Assembly (NCBI GenBank): GCA_030803735.1
Contig: JAURUC010000001.1
Coordinates: 4,910,501 to 4,974,500, forward strand
Reading direction: 5' to 3'
Length of the DNA stretch: 64,000 nucleotides
Source: Actinopolyspora lacussalsi
GTDB lineage: Bacteria; Actinomycetota; Actinomycetes; Mycobacteriales; Pseudonocardiaceae
Shown here: positions 17,370 to 26,620 of the stretch, one piece after another
How positions within the stretch are numbered: position 1 is the first letter of the stretch
Layout of the letters: each line of letters begins with the position of its first letter
The notes under the pieces: generated by a model
Database searches by the model: none
What the model was told of the DNA's origin: nothing
What the model saw: only the letters and a program-made list of their open reading frames with translations
Position numbers and translations under genes: made by a program

Positions 17370-18371
17370 ATGAGTTGGCTCAGACCGCACCGGCGACGAG
17401 CCGGTACTTCCACAACCGAACAGGGCTGGTCACCCGAAGAGGTCCACAGCCTGGAGGACGCGGTCGCCCGGGCCCCCTCGGTGCACAACACCCAGCCCTG
17501 GGAACTGACGACGAGTGACCGCACGGCGCTGCTGCGCGAGCGATCCGACGTGGCACTCGAGCAGCACGATCCGGAGGGCAGGGATCGGCGACTCTCCTGC
17601 GGTGCGGCGGTGACCAACCTGTTCCTCGGGGTGCGCGCGCTCGGTTGGGCGGCCCTGGTGCGACGGGGGCCGGAGGAGAGCGAATCCGACGATCCCCGGT
17701 TGGTCGCCACCGTCAAGGCCACGAATCGGCAGCAGCCGTCGGTTTCCGAAGGACAGCGCTTCCGGGCTATCACCCGGCGCACCAGCTACCGCAAGCCGTT
17801 CCACGAACAGCGGCTCCCCCACGTGGCGAGAGAGGCGCTGCTGGCGGCGGGGAGCTCCTCCGACGTCCACGCCCGCTGGATAACCGGCATCGAGGAGGCG
17901 CGGACCCTTGCCGAGATCCTGGGCTACGCGGCCCGGGTGCACCGCAAGGACCGTCATTACCAACGGGAACTGGCCATGTGGCTGGTGGACGGTCAGGGCG
18001 GTGTGGATCCGGGAGGTGGCATCGCTTCCGAGGATCTCGGTACCGAGGGAGTGGCAGCCGTCGGCCTCGTCGGCTCGAGCAGCAGACTCCCCGACGAACG
18101 GCATCTCGCCGAGTGGATCGCGAACGAGTCGATCATGGTGCTGACCACCAGCACCGATGATCCGGCCGCGCACTTCCGCACCGGTGAGGCCATGCAGTTC
18201 GCCTGGCTCACCGCCACCAGCCTGGGGCTGGCGGCCTCGGTCATCACGCAACCGCTCAACCTCACCGAGGTGCGCGCGGGGCTGCGGGACCGGCTCGGAC
18301 TACCGGGGCCCCCGCACGCGTTGCTCAGGTTCGGTTACCCCGTGCCGGTGCCGAGTCAGCGCCGTTTCTGA
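17370..18371 (+). CDS. Acg-like nitroreductase-fold protein
   Basis: The 333-residue protein belongs to the nitroreductase superfamily subgroup typified by M. tuberculosis Acg (Rv2032): APSVHNTQPWEL near the N-terminus, RRTSYRKPFHEQ in the middle, and a C-terminal flavin-fold core with LTATSLGLAASVITQPL. Acg binds FMN but lacks normal nitroreductase activity because a lid covers the cofactor, and is proposed to sequester FMN in dormancy. ATG 17370 is chosen because AGGGGGT precedes it by about 7 bases. It stands alone as a transcription unit. Confidence 0.85.
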   Translation: MSWLRPHRRRAGTSTTEQGWSPEEVHSLEDAVARAPSVHNTQPWELTTSDRTALLRERSDVALEQHDPEGRDRRLSCGAAVTNLFLGVRALGWAALVRRGPEESESDDPRLVATVKATNRQQPSVSEGQRFRAITRRTSYRKPFHEQRLPHVAREALLAAGSSSDVHARWITGIEEARTLAEILGYAARVHRKDRHYQRELAMWLVDGQGGVDPGGGIASEDLGTEGVAAVGLVGSSSRLPDERHLAEWIANESIMVLTTSTDDPAAHFRTGEAMQFAWLTATSLGLAASVITQPLNLTEVRAGLRDRLGLPGPPHALLRFGYPVPVPSQRRF

Positions 18372-18402
18372 GCGGTGTGCCCGCCAGATGTCGGTCCGCT
18401 GC

Positions 18403-19248
18403 TCAACGTGTCAGCCTGCCCACCGCCCCGTACGCGTTCGAGACCTCGATCTCCTCGTGGGCGGCCGTGTTCTGGGGGCGCCAGCTCGGCAGCGGTACGA
18501 GTCCGGGTTCCACCAGCTCGTAGCCCTCCATCAGCTCGGTTATCTCGTGCGGAGGGCGCCATCTGACAGGTGTCGGCGTGCGGGCCATGACCTCCTCGGC
18601 ATCGGCGACCTGCCGCTCGGTGGCCGATATCGCGGATATGTGTGAGAGAACCAGATGGCTTCCCGCCACACACGCCTCGCGGTAGGCGGCGATCATCTCC
18701 CGTGCGGCCCGCTGCTCCGGCACGAACGGCAGCACCGCGACCGCCAGCACTCCCACGGGGCGACCGAAGTCCAGCAGTCCCGCCACGCCGGGAGCGGTGA
18801 GCACCGCCTGAGGATCCCGGACATCGGCCAGCGTGATCGTCACGTCGGAGTGCTCGGCGAGCAGCCGCTGTGCGTGTGCCACCGCCACCGGTTCGTGATC
18901 GACGTAGGCCACCCGGGCCGTCGGATCGAGCGACTGGGCCACTTCGTGCACGTTGCCGACGGTCGGAATGCCCGAGCCCAGGTCCAGGAACTGGTCGATC
19001 CCCCGCGCGGACAGGTACCCGACCGCGCGGCCGAGGAAGGCCCGGTTGGCCCGCGCGTACTCGCGAGCGTGCGGCATCGCGGCCGATCCGGCCTCGGCCG
19101 CTTCGCGGTCCGCCGCGAAGTTGGTGGATCCGCCCAGGTAGTAGTCGTACATCCGGGCCGCGTTCGGTCGGTCCGTCCGCGCTTCCCCCGGTGGGGGAGC
19201 GAACGAGCTGAACGGAGCCGATTCCCGGGGATCCTCGTGCTGGTCCAT
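18403..19248 (-). CDS. SAM-dependent methyltransferase, DUF574 / Methyltransf_19 family
   Basis: The 281-residue protein has the typical start of this actinobacterial family, RPNAARMYDYYLGGSTNFAAD, the SAM-binding motif QFLDLGSGIPTVGNVHE, and VLAVAVLPFVP at the end of strand four. Members are very abundant in Actinomycetota and their substrates are almost all unknown. The start has CCGGAGGAAG upstream. It is convergent with the Acg-like gene, with only 31 bases between the stops, and divergent from the NrdB remnant. Confidence 0.85.
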   Translation of the reverse strand: MDQHEDPRESAPFSSFAPPPGEARTDRPNAARMYDYYLGGSTNFAADREAAEAGSAAMPHAREYARANRAFLGRAVGYLSARGIDQFLDLGSGIPTVGNVHEVAQSLDPTARVAYVDHEPVAVAHAQRLLAEHSDVTITLADVRDPQAVLTAPGVAGLLDFGRPVGVLAVAVLPFVPEQRAAREMIAAYREACVAGSHLVLSHISAISATERQVADAEEVMARTPTPVRWRPPHEITELMEGYELVEPGLVPLPSWRPQNTAAHEEIEVSNAYGAVGRLTR

Positions 19249-19412
19249 CCGCCCTTCCTCCGGGGTGCTGCCACGTTCGGGTCGCCGTGATCACGAGCAA
19301 CGTTACGCCTTCCGACCGTTGAACACCCCGTGCCACAGCAGTGGAACCGAAGGCCGGTCACTCCGCTGTCAACGCCGTGTCGGCGGCCCGATCGGTAGTA
19401 GGTCATGACAGG

Positions 19413-19616
19413 ATGCTCTGCAACGCCGAGCATTACCAGTACGCCCTCCGGGACGAGTCGACTCACTTCGTTCTCGGGATCGACCGCATCAACCGGACGA
19501 AACCGGAGAATCCGTTCCCCTGGATGTCGGAGGCCGTCGATCTGAAGAAGGAGAAGAACTTCTTCGAGACGCGGGTGACCGAGTACCAGTCCGGTGCGGC
19601 GCTGGAGTGGGACTGA
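19413..19616 (+). pseudogene. Remnant of ribonucleotide reductase beta subunit (NrdB)
   Basis: The 67 codons read as two parts of a class I NrdB. The first part, NAEHYQYALRDESTHFVLGI, is the helix that carries iron/manganese ligands; the second part, ENPFPWMSEAVDLKKEKN followed by FFETRVTEYQSG, is the C-terminal tail that docks on NrdA. In an intact protein these are separated by well over 100 residues. The join falls at Glu-Asn-Pro, a triplet that homologues have at both places (IKIENPHLW and ENPFPW), so a deletion across microhomology is likely. The N-terminal part is missing. A strong terminator follows the stop codon by 16 bases. The remnant cannot make an enzyme. Confidence 0.85.
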
Positions 19617-19632
19617 CCGGACCTCGCCGCGC

Positions 19633-19672
19633 GGCCGGAACCGCCAGGCCGGGGCGCCCGGCGGTTCCGGCC
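19633..19672 (+). terminator. Perfect 13-bp hairpin after the NrdB remnant
   Basis: GGCCGGAACCGCC (19633-19645) pairs exactly with GGCGGTTCCGGCC (19660-19672) around a 14-base loop. It lacks a long T run, as is usual in actinobacteria. It probably was the terminator of the ancestral nrdB gene and may now also end transcripts of the convergent nuclease gene. Confidence 0.75.
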
Positions 19673-19761
19673 GTTACCTCGCTGACGTTCTCCCGTGCTG
19701 TTGACCGATCGGCGCGGGTCTTGCCGCAGCCGGAAACTTCGGACCGACCGGAAAACCCCGA

Positions 19762-20391
19762 TCAGCAGTTGTCGAGCATGTTCGACAGCGCGTTCTGCTC
19801 GGCCGAGTCGACGCTCAGCTCCCAGACGTGCTTCACGTTGATCCAGCTGCGCGCGTACACGCAGTGGTAGCCGGTGTTGGAGGGCTGCCACGCCGCCGGG
19901 TCGTCGTCGCTCTTGGTCATGTTGGAGGTGCCCGACACCGCGATCAGCTGCTGGGTGTCCAGGTCGTTGGCGAAGTCCTCCCGCTTCGCGTCGCTCCAGC
20001 TCGCGGTGCCGGAGCGCCAGGACTCGGCGAGCGGGACCACGTGGTCGATGTGCACCTCGCTGGGGTCGCTCACCCACCGCTGGTCGTAGACGCTGTACCA
20101 GCTCCCCGAGTCCGGGTAGCAGTCCGAGCCGACGGAGACGCCGCTGCCGTCCCGTCGCAACACGGCCTCCCGGGTGTCACAGTTGCCCGACTGGCTCGAC
20201 CAGTGCGGGAACCTGTCCCGGTCGTAGCCGCTCATGGACCCCTCGGCGCTCACCGTGAGCTCGGCGAGCTGCTGCCGGGCGGTGGATTCGCCGGGCGGGT
20301 CGGGTGGATATGCGGCGGCGGTTCCCGCCGAGGCGAGCAGGAGTGTCCCCGCGGATAACGCGGTGGTCAACGCGATCGAAAGACGTCGCAC
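19762..20391 (-). CDS. Secreted HNH (DUF1524-type) nuclease
   Basis: From GTG 20391 the protein is 209 residues: basic n-region RRLS, hydrophobic core IALTTALSAGTLLLASAG and a cleavage site at TAAAYP. The mature part has the HNH-like motif HIDHVVPLAESWRSGTASW, then DLDTQQLIAVSGTSNMTKSD and NTGYHCVYARSWINVK, as in extracellular DUF1524/GmrSD-C-terminal nucleases of actinomycetes. AGGAGA lies 6 bases before the chosen start. A role in using or clearing extracellular DNA is likely. No immunity or export gene is adjacent. Confidence 0.85.
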   Translation of the reverse strand: MRRLSIALTTALSAGTLLLASAGTAAAYPPDPPGESTARQQLAELTVSAEGSMSGYDRDRFPHWSSQSGNCDTREAVLRRDGSGVSVGSDCYPDSGSWYSVYDQRWVSDPSEVHIDHVVPLAESWRSGTASWSDAKREDFANDLDTQQLIAVSGTSNMTKSDDDPAAWQPSNTGYHCVYARSWINVKHVWELSVDSAEQNALSNMLDNC

Positions 20392-20615
20392 GGCCGTTCT
20401 CCTCACGTGCTGGGGTGAGCCGACCACAGCAGCGTGACAAGCGAGGGTCAACACCGGTCAATACCGCGGTGAAGAACCGATGATTTCGAGAGGCCGTCCG
20501 TGGTGAATTCCGCATCGGAGGGACCACCGGATTCGTCCTTCCGGAGGAGCCGGAGCGCGGGACGCCCCGAGTTCGACGCTCCGGCGCCGAAAAACCGTCC
20601 TGCCGACGCGCCGCC

Positions 20616-21392
20616 TCAGGGGAGCGTGATCTCCAGCTCCTCGTCCGCGAGCACTACCTCGCCGGAGAAGCACTCGGCCGCCTCCCTACGGGACCTCTCC
20701 CGGTCGTTGCCCGGCCAGAAGTGGCTCAGCAGCAGCTTTCGCGCCGCGGCTTCCCCGGCGATCCGCCCCGTCTCCGCGGACGTCAGATCGTGCCGCACGG
20801 CGGTGTCCGTCGGCGGGACACCTTCCTGCTGGTGACGGTCGGTCGCTTCCGCGATGAGGAGGTCCGCCTCCCGTGCGAGCGCGGGAATCCCCGGCGAGGG
20901 GCCGGTGTCCCCGGTGTAGGCGAGCACGAACTCGTCACAGCTCAGGCGCACCCCCGCGTTGGGGACGAAGTGGGGCAGGCTCCTGGATTCGAGGCGGAAA
21001 GGCCCCACCGAATACTTCTCGGCGGGGAGCGGATGTGGTTCGAATACCCGGCTCAGCGGTTCGGTGTAACCTTCCTCGAACTCGCACAGCCGTTCCCACA
21101 CACCGGAAGCCGCGTACAGCGGTATCGCCGCACCGTCGCGCTCGCCGAACCAGCGGGCGCGGAACAGACCGTGCACATCGACCATGTGGTCCGGGTGCCG
21201 GTGGGTGACGATCAAAGCGTCCACACCGGACGCTGTCGTGTTTCCCAGCAGCCGCAACAACCCGGGCAGTGTTCCGTAGCCCAGGTCCAGCACCACGCGG
21301 AAACCCGCGTGTTCCAGCAGGAAGCCACTGCAGGCCCGGCCCGATTCCGGCCAGGCACCGCAACTGCCCAGCACTGTCAGTCGAGCGGTCAT
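20616..21392 (-). CDS. Metallo-beta-lactamase-fold hydrolase (RNase Z/ElaC-like group)
   Basis: The 258-residue protein starts LTVLGSCGAWPESGRACSGF and has metal ligands in VTHRHPDHMVD, LPHFVPN, AYTGDTGPS and LLSHFWPGND, so the binuclear zinc site looks complete. The layout matches the short cytoplasmic MBL-fold hydrolases of actinobacteria related to RNase Z but without its exosite arm; substrate unknown (cyclic nucleotide phosphodiesterase or lactone hydrolase are options). It lies convergent to nothing; the tct operon follows it on the same strand after a 127-base gap upstream. Confidence 0.85.
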   Translation of the reverse strand: MTARLTVLGSCGAWPESGRACSGFLLEHAGFRVVLDLGYGTLPGLLRLLGNTTASGVDALIVTHRHPDHMVDVHGLFRARWFGERDGAAIPLYAASGVWERLCEFEEGYTEPLSRVFEPHPLPAEKYSVGPFRLESRSLPHFVPNAGVRLSCDEFVLAYTGDTGPSPGIPALAREADLLIAEATDRHQQEGVPPTDTAVRHDLTSAETGRIAGEAAARKLLLSHFWPGNDRERSRREAAECFSGEVVLADEELEITLP

Positions 21393-21478
21393 TTCCCCAA
21401 CCCATCGTGCCGGATACCCGGGATCAGGTGCTTCACCTCGGTGATCCTTCCGGGGCAGCTGATGGCCGATCAGGACAA

Positions 21479-21520
21479 CCGCTCCCCGGAAGGTCCGTTG
21501 CGGGGTCTTCCGAGGAGCGG
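21479..21520 (-). terminator. Hairpin terminator of the tct operon
   Basis: CCGCTCCCCGGAAG (21479-21492) pairs with CTTCCGAGGAGCGG (21507-21520) with one mismatch around a 14-base loop. It lies 22 bases after the tctA stop codon on the minus strand. Confidence 0.7.
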
Positions 21521-21542
21521 TGTGTCGCTGAATGGAGAGGTG

Positions 21543-23039
21543 TCAGGCCGCCCGCGCGCGCCGCACCCGCAGCACGGTGGATCCGACCACCGCCACCAGC
21601 AGGATCGAGTAGATCCCCACGGCGAAGGGGCTGGCGAACAGCACTCCCACGTCTCCCTGACTCATCGCCATCGCCCGCCGTATCGAGGTCTCCGCGAGCG
21701 GCCCCAGGATCACGCCGATCAACACCGGCGCCACCGGGAAGCCGTAGCGGCGCAGCAGGAAACCGAGCGCTCCCACCACGTAGAGCAGCAGCACGTCGAA
21801 CAACGAGGACCTCGCGGTGTAGACCCCGAGGGTGGCGAACACGACGATCCCGGCGTAGAGGTAGTTGCGCGGGATCCGCAGCAGCTTCGCCCACACCGGA
21901 GCGAACGGCAGGTTCAGCAACAGCAGCATGACGCTGCCGATGAACAGGCTCGCCAGCAGTGCCCAGACCAGGTCGGCCTCCTGAGTGAACAGCAGTGGTC
22001 CGGGACGCATTCCGTACTGCTGGAACGCGCCGAGCATGATCGCCGCGGTGGCCGAGGTGGGCAGCCCCAGCCCCAGCAGCGGCACCAGCGAGGTGGCCGT
22101 GGTCGCGTTGTTGGCCGCCTCCGGACCGGCCACGCCCTCGATGGCGCCCCGGCCGAACTCGTCGTCGCCACGACGGCGGGACAGCGTCTTCTCGGTCCCG
22201 TAGGACAGGAACGTCGGTATCTCCGCACCACCCGCCGGGATCACGCCGAAGGGGAGACCCAGTGCGGTGCCGCGCAACCACGGCCGCCAGGAGCGACCCA
22301 GATCCCGTTTGCTCAGCCACGGTCTGCCCGAGGCGACCGTCTCGGTGGCGGGTTTCCGCCGTGCACGGGAGGCCACGTACAGCACCTCACCGATCGCCAG
22401 CAGCCCCACTGTCACCACGATGATGCTGATCCCGTCCAGCAGCCGCGGGCTCCCCAGCGTGAACCGGACCGCACCGCTCTGCTCGTCGATACCCACCATC
22501 GCCAGGGCGAGCCCGAGCCCCAGTCCGCTCAGGCCGCGCAGCACGTCGCCCGCCACGACGGCCGAGGTCGCGAGAAAGGCCAGCACGGTCAGCGCGAAGT
22601 ACTCGGGAGGACCGAACCCGACCGCGAGGTCGACCATCAGCGGCGAGAAGAACACCACGAGCGTCACGGCCACGATGCTGGCCAGGAACGAACCGAGCAC
22701 GGCCGTGGCCAGTGCCTGCGGTGCCCTGCGGTTCCTGGCCATCGGAAAGCCCTCGAACGCCGTGGCCATCGAGGAGCTCTGCCCCGGGGTGTTCAACAGG
22801 ATCGCGGTGGTCGCCCCACCGAACTGGCCTCCGAAGTAGACCCCGGCGAACATGATGAAGGCGCCGGTGGGGTCCAGTTGGAACGTGACCGGCACCAGCA
22901 GGGCGATCGCCATGGCGGTGCCGAGTCCCGGCAGCACGCCCACGACCGTTCCCAGCACCACACCGGCCAGGCACAGCAGCAGGTTGACGGGAGTGAGAGC
23001 CGAGCCGAACCCGTCGAGCAGCAGCGACAGCGTTTCCAT
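21543..23039 (-). CDS. tctA: Tripartite tricarboxylate transporter, large membrane subunit TctA
   Basis: The 498-residue protein is the 12-helix permease of a TTT-type secondary transporter. Signature segments are [39 protein letters not shown] and [23 protein letters not shown] text ([19 protein letters not shown]), plus [20 protein letters not shown] 23039 has GGAGGT at ideal spacing; GTG 23042 overlapping the tctB stop is the alternative. It works with TctB and the periplasmic-type binding protein TctC to import citrate-like or other carboxylates using an ion gradient. Confidence 0.94.
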   Translation of the reverse strand: METLSLLLDGFGSALTPVNLLLCLAGVVLGTVVGVLPGLGTAMAIALLVPVTFQLDPTGAFIMFAGVYFGGQFGGATTAILLNTPGQSSSMATAFEGFPMARNRRAPQALATAVLGSFLASIVAVTLVVFFSPLMVDLAVGFGPPEYFALTVLAFLATSAVVAGDVLRGLSGLGLGLALAMVGIDEQSGAVRFTLGSPRLLDGISIIVVTVGLLAIGEVLYVASRARRKPATETVASGRPWLSKRDLGRSWRPWLRGTALGLPFGVIPAGGAEIPTFLSYGTEKTLSRRRGDDEFGRGAIEGVAGPEAANNATTATSLVPLLGLGLPTSATAAIMLGAFQQYGMRPGPLLFTQEADLVWALLASLFIGSVMLLLLNLPFAPVWAKLLRIPRNYLYAGIVVFATLGVYTARSSLFDVLLLYVVGALGFLLRRYGFPVAPVLIGVILGPLAETSIRRAMAMSQGDVGVLFASPFAVGIYSILLVAVVGSTVLRVRRARAA

Positions 23040-23614
23040 CACAGCACCTCCAGCAGCAGCCCGGAGGGCAGGGACAGCTCCAGCCCGGCCGAGAACGCCA
23101 GTTGCACGGCGGACGAAACGATCACCGATATCCCCAGGTCACGCAGTTTGTGCTTGCTTCCCAACGCGCAGGAGACACCCCAGAACAGCAGGGCTCCCGC
23201 CACGATCCACCCCGCGGTTCGCAGCAGCGCCAGATGCGCCACCAGGGTTCCCGCGGTCAGCAGCAACGGTTTCCAGTCGCTGCGCGCTCCGGCCGCGTCG
23301 GCTTCCGCGGCGGTCCGCTCCTCCGTCGCGGTCGTGTCCGTAACGGTGGCGCGATGTCCGGGCAGCGCCACCCGCACGGCCAGCGAAACCCCCAGCACCA
23401 CCAGCAGCGTGCCGACCACCGCCGGGAAGAACCGGGGGCCGAGGAAGCTGACCGAGGAGGGCACGTCCATCATCGCGGTCCGCAGCAGCAGGAAACCACC
23501 GATCGCGCCGACCAGTACGCCCACGAACAGTTCACTGCGCCCGGTCCAGAACGAGCCGGAAGCGCTCGCGCCGCCCCGCTGCCGCGAAGCGGTTCGTTGC
23601 ACGAATGTGGTCAT
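23039..23614 (-). CDS. tctB: Tripartite tricarboxylate transporter, small membrane subunit TctB
   Basis: The 191-residue protein has four hydrophobic segments (starting GVLVGAIGGFLLLRTAM, FFPAVVGTLLVVLGVSLAV) and the SVSFLGPRFFP motif typical of TctB. Its ATG overlaps the tctC stop (ATGA) and its stop overlaps the tctA start, so tctC-tctB-tctA form one tightly coupled operon. The acid/alanine-rich loop TATEERTAAEADAAG is a variable cytoplasmic linker. Confidence 0.9.
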   Translation of the reverse strand: MTTFVQRTASRQRGGASASGSFWTGRSELFVGVLVGAIGGFLLLRTAMMDVPSSVSFLGPRFFPAVVGTLLVVLGVSLAVRVALPGHRATVTDTTATEERTAAEADAAGARSDWKPLLLTAGTLVAHLALLRTAGWIVAGALLFWGVSCALGSKHKLRDLGISVIVSSAVQLAFSAGLELSLPSGLLLEVL

Positions 23615-24600
23615 GACAGGCCCAGCTCCTCGCTGATTCGTTTGATGCGCGCCGTCTCGGACTCCAGGAAGGACCGGAACTCCGCACCGGTCTGGAAGGT
23701 GTCCTTCCAGCCGTTGCGTTCCACCGCGTCCTGCCACTGCTCGCTCCCGTGCACGGTTGTGACGATCTTTTCCAGCTCCGCGCGTTGGGCATCCGACAGC
23801 CCCGGCGGGGCGACGACTCCGCGCCAGTTGGCCAACGAGGCGTCCACGTCCTGTTCGACGAAGGTCGGAATGTCGACCCCTTCCAAGGGGCGTTTGGCGG
23901 ACACCCCGAGCGCACGCAGCTTGCCCGCTTCGATCTGTCCGGCGAACTCCGCGTAGCTGGAGACTCCGACGTCGAGTCCGCCGTCGAGCAGCCCCGTGAC
24001 GACCTCACCGCCGCCCGCGTAGGCGATGTAGTTGAGTTCGGAGGTCCTCATCCCGGCGGCGCGCAGCAGCATCCCCGCGAACAGGTGGTCCGTACCGCCC
24101 GCCGAACCGCCGCCGATCGCGACCGAGCGCGGGTCGGTTCGCCAGGCCGACATGAGGTCCTCCACTGTGCGGAACGGCGAGTCCTTCGGCACCACCACGA
24201 CCTCGTAGTCGTCGGCCAGTCGCGCGATCGGGGTGACGTCGTCCAGCGTCGTGGCGGAGTCGGTGGTCTGGACCGCGCCGGTCATCACCGCCCCGCTCAT
24301 CATCAGCTTGTTGCCCTTGCCGGACTGGTTCGCCAACCGGGAGAGCCCGATGGTGCCGCCGGCCCCGGGCACGTTGAGAACCTCGGTGGCGCGCGAGAGG
24401 CCGTGGGCGTCCACCGAGCTCTGGATCTCCCTGGCCACGGTGTCCCAGCCTCCGCCCGGATCGGCGGGGGCCATCAGCTGCAGCTTGTCCCGGGGGTCTT
24501 TCCCACCGGAGGCCTTCGTGTGGGCGTCGGTCAGGCCCGCCCCCACGACGACCACGCCCAGGACCGCGGCGGTCACGCGCAGGATCAGTCGTCCTGTCAT
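23611..24600 (-). CDS. tctC: Tripartite tricarboxylate transporter substrate-binding protein TctC
   Basis: The 329-residue Bug-family protein has an N-terminal hydrophobic export segment (LILRVTAAVLGVVVVGAG) and then LQLMAPADPGGGWDTVAREI, the conserved ligand loop. Other family marks are VPGAGGTIGLSRLANQ, GGGSAGGTDHLFAGMLLRAA and LGVSAKRPLEGVDIPTF. There is no lipobox cysteine, so anchoring after export is unclear. It is the first gene of tctCBA, divergent from the two-component system genes. The ligand cannot be read from sequence. Confidence 0.92.
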   Translation of the reverse strand: MTGRLILRVTAAVLGVVVVGAGLTDAHTKASGGKDPRDKLQLMAPADPGGGWDTVAREIQSSVDAHGLSRATEVLNVPGAGGTIGLSRLANQSGKGNKLMMSGAVMTGAVQTTDSATTLDDVTPIARLADDYEVVVVPKDSPFRTVEDLMSAWRTDPRSVAIGGGSAGGTDHLFAGMLLRAAGMRTSELNYIAYAGGGEVVTGLLDGGLDVGVSSYAEFAGQIEAGKLRALGVSAKRPLEGVDIPTFVEQDVDASLANWRGVVAPPGLSDAQRAELEKIVTTVHGSEQWQDAVERNGWKDTFQTGAEFRSFLESETARIKRISEELGLS

Positions 24601-24741
24601 GGTTTCTTCCCTGCGAAATCCGGATCGTTCACGTCGACTTCGCGTCCCGCTGTCCCGGTTCTCGCGGCCGGGCGCACCGGCGCGGAATCCGTGTACGGCG
24701 ATACCGCCGGATGAACAGCACGTTACGAGTCGTGGATCACA

Positions 24742-24758
24742 GGGTGTGGGTCACACCC
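24742..24758. promoter_or_regulatory. Inverted repeat GGGTGTG-n3-CACACCC in the tct/two-component divergent region
   Basis: A perfect 7-bp inverted repeat with a 3-base centre lies in the 301-base gap between tctC and the sensor kinase gene. It is 142 bases from the tctC start and 144 from the kinase start. It is a reasonable binding site for the response regulator encoded next door; this is an inference from position and symmetry. The rest of the gap shows no gene. Confidence 0.4.
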
Positions 24759-24901
24759 GTTCGATGGAAATGTGGTGTTCATAAACGCAGTAATGGTCGT
24801 TGTGGTCACGGGACCGCCCGATTTCCCGGCCACCTCCCCGCTGTGGTTTTCCGGCGCACTGCGCTGCCGTTACCGTCGTACGGTCGTCGACAGCCGGAGG
24901 G

Positions 24902-26620
24902 GTGGACGTCATCGCCGAGGCCAACACCACGCGCAACCGCGGGCCCGCGCGCCGCTGGCCGCTGGCGGGCCAGTTCTTCGCGCTGCAGCTGGTGCTGGTC
25001 GTGCTCGCGCTCGTGGCCAGCGGCTTGTTCTGGTGGCGCAACACCCGCGCAGAGCTCGACGAGCAGTACGCGCAGCGCGTGCTGGCCATCGCCGAGTCGG
25101 TCGCCACGCTGCACACGGTGCGCGACGCCTTCGACGATCCGCACCCCGAGAGCACCATCGCGCCGCTCGCCGAACGAATCCGCCGGGCCACCGGCGCCTC
25201 CTTCATCGTCGTCGCCAACAGGCGCCAGATCCGCTACTCGCACCCCGAACCCGAGCGCATCGGCCACCAACTTTCCACCGACGCCGCCCCGGCGCTGGCG
25301 GGCAACGTCTGGACCGGGATCCAGACCGGCACCACCGGACGTTCCATGCGGGCCAAGGTGCCGGTGCTCGACGAGTCGGGAACGGTGATCGGCGTCGTCT
25401 CCGTCGGAGTGCCCGTCTCGACGGTCAGCGAGGAGGTCTCGCAGAGCCTTCCCGAACTGCTGGGAACCGTGCTGACGCTGGTGGTGCTGGGTGGGCTCGG
25501 CACCTATCTCGTGTTCCGCAGGATGCGCCGGATGACCTTCGGCATGGCCGCGGACGAGATCGGCAGCCTGGTCGAACACCGCATGGCCATGCTGCACGCC
25601 CTCAAGGAGGGGGTTGTCGCCTTCGATCCCTCCGGAAGGATCACCCTGGTCAACGACGAGGCACACCGGTTGCTCGGGCTGCCACCGGACGCGGAGGGCC
25701 GCTACCTCGACGAGCTCGAACTGCCGGAGCGGTTGCACGAGGTACTGGCCGGGCAGGCCGACGGCACCGATCAGATCGTGCTGCGGCGGGGCAGGGTACT
25801 GGCGCTGAACCGGATGCCGGTTCGGCTGGACAGCACCGAGGGCGGCTCGGTGGTCACCCTGCGCGACCGCACCCAGCTCGACCAGCTCGCGCAGGAGCTC
25901 GACGGGGCGCGGACCACCACAGACGCGCTCCGGGCCCAGGCGCACGAGTTCTCCAACCGCATCCACACCATTTCCGGCCTGCTCGAACTCGGCGAGTACG
26001 AACAGGCACGCAGTTTCGTCGACGAGCTCAGCGCCTCCCACGGGCGATTCACCGAGGACCTCACCACCCGGGTGCGCGACGCCGCCGTCGCGGCCCTGCT
26101 GCTGGCGAAATCGGCCGCCGCCGCCGAGCGGGGAGCGGAGTTCGTGCTCGGCACCGACACCGACCTGGATGCCCTGCCCTCCACCACGGCCAGGGACGAT
26201 CTGATACTGGTGGTGGGCAACCTCATCGACAACGCGTTGGAGTCACTGGCGGGATCCGGGCGGGTCCGGGTGTCGCTGCTGTCGGAGGAAGCCGACGGCG
26301 TCGCCGTCACCCGCATCGAGGTCGGCGACTCCGGCGCGGGCATCGCCCCCGAAGTGGCCGACGAGGTGTTCCGCGCGGGTTTCACCACCAAGGTGGCCCA
26401 ACAGGGCGGCACCGGTGGGCTGGGGCTGGCCCTGGTCCGACAGACCTGCCGAAACCGGGGAGGTTGGGTGCGCGCGGACAACGACGACGGCGCGGTCTTC
26501 ACCGCGTCGCTGCCGGTGGTGGGTGACGTCGCCGAAACGGGGGAGCCGGGCGGAGCCTCCGAAAATCACCGGCAACCGACCCGGACCGGCCGTCAGTCCT
26601 CCCGCTGGAGCCCCCGATGA
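24902..26620 (+). CDS. CitA/DcuS-type sensor histidine kinase
   Basis: The 572-residue kinase has a first membrane helix (FFALQLVLVVLALVASGLF), an extracytoplasmic PAS-like sensor (residues about 45-180, with VANRRQIRYSHPEPERIGH), a second helix (LLGTVLTLVVLGGLGTYLVF), a cytoplasmic PAS, the phosphoacceptor box RAQAHEFSNRIHTISGLLEL and a GHKL ATPase with DNALES and GDSGAGIA. This is the carboxylate-sensing class. The start is uncertain: GTG 24902 has GGAGG almost touching it. The stop overlaps the response regulator start. Divergent to tctCBA, so it probably senses the transported carboxylate. Confidence 0.9.
   Translation: MDVIAEANTTRNRGPARRWPLAGQFFALQLVLVVLALVASGLFWWRNTRAELDEQYAQRVLAIAESVATLHTVRDAFDDPHPESTIAPLAERIRRATGASFIVVANRRQIRYSHPEPERIGHQLSTDAAPALAGNVWTGIQTGTTGRSMRAKVPVLDESGTVIGVVSVGVPVSTVSEEVSQSLPELLGTVLTLVVLGGLGTYLVFRRMRRMTFGMAADEIGSLVEHRMAMLHALKEGVVAFDPSGRITLVNDEAHRLLGLPPDAEGRYLDELELPERLHEVLAGQADGTDQIVLRRGRVLALNRMPVRLDSTEGGSVVTLRDRTQLDQLAQELDGARTTTDALRAQAHEFSNRIHTISGLLELGEYEQARSFVDELSASHGRFTEDLTTRVRDAAVAALLLAKSAAAAERGAEFVLGTDTDLDALPSTTARDDLILVVGNLIDNALESLAGSGRVRVSLLSEEADGVAVTRIEVGDSGAGIAPEVADEVFRAGFTTKVAQQGGTGGLGLALVRQTCRNRGGWVRADNDDGAVFTASLPVVGDVAETGEPGGASENHRQPTRTGRQSSRWSPR

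Noticed and set aside
20721..23636. A 971-codon open frame on the plus strand over the MBL and tct genes
   Set aside because: It is the antisense of well-identified minus-strand genes; its composition (many Gln, His, Arg, Gly) is typical of a high-GC shadow frame.
24241..24600. Lipoprotein signal in TctC
   Set aside because: The N-terminus is hydrophobic, but no lipobox cysteine is present; it is annotated simply as an exported binding protein.
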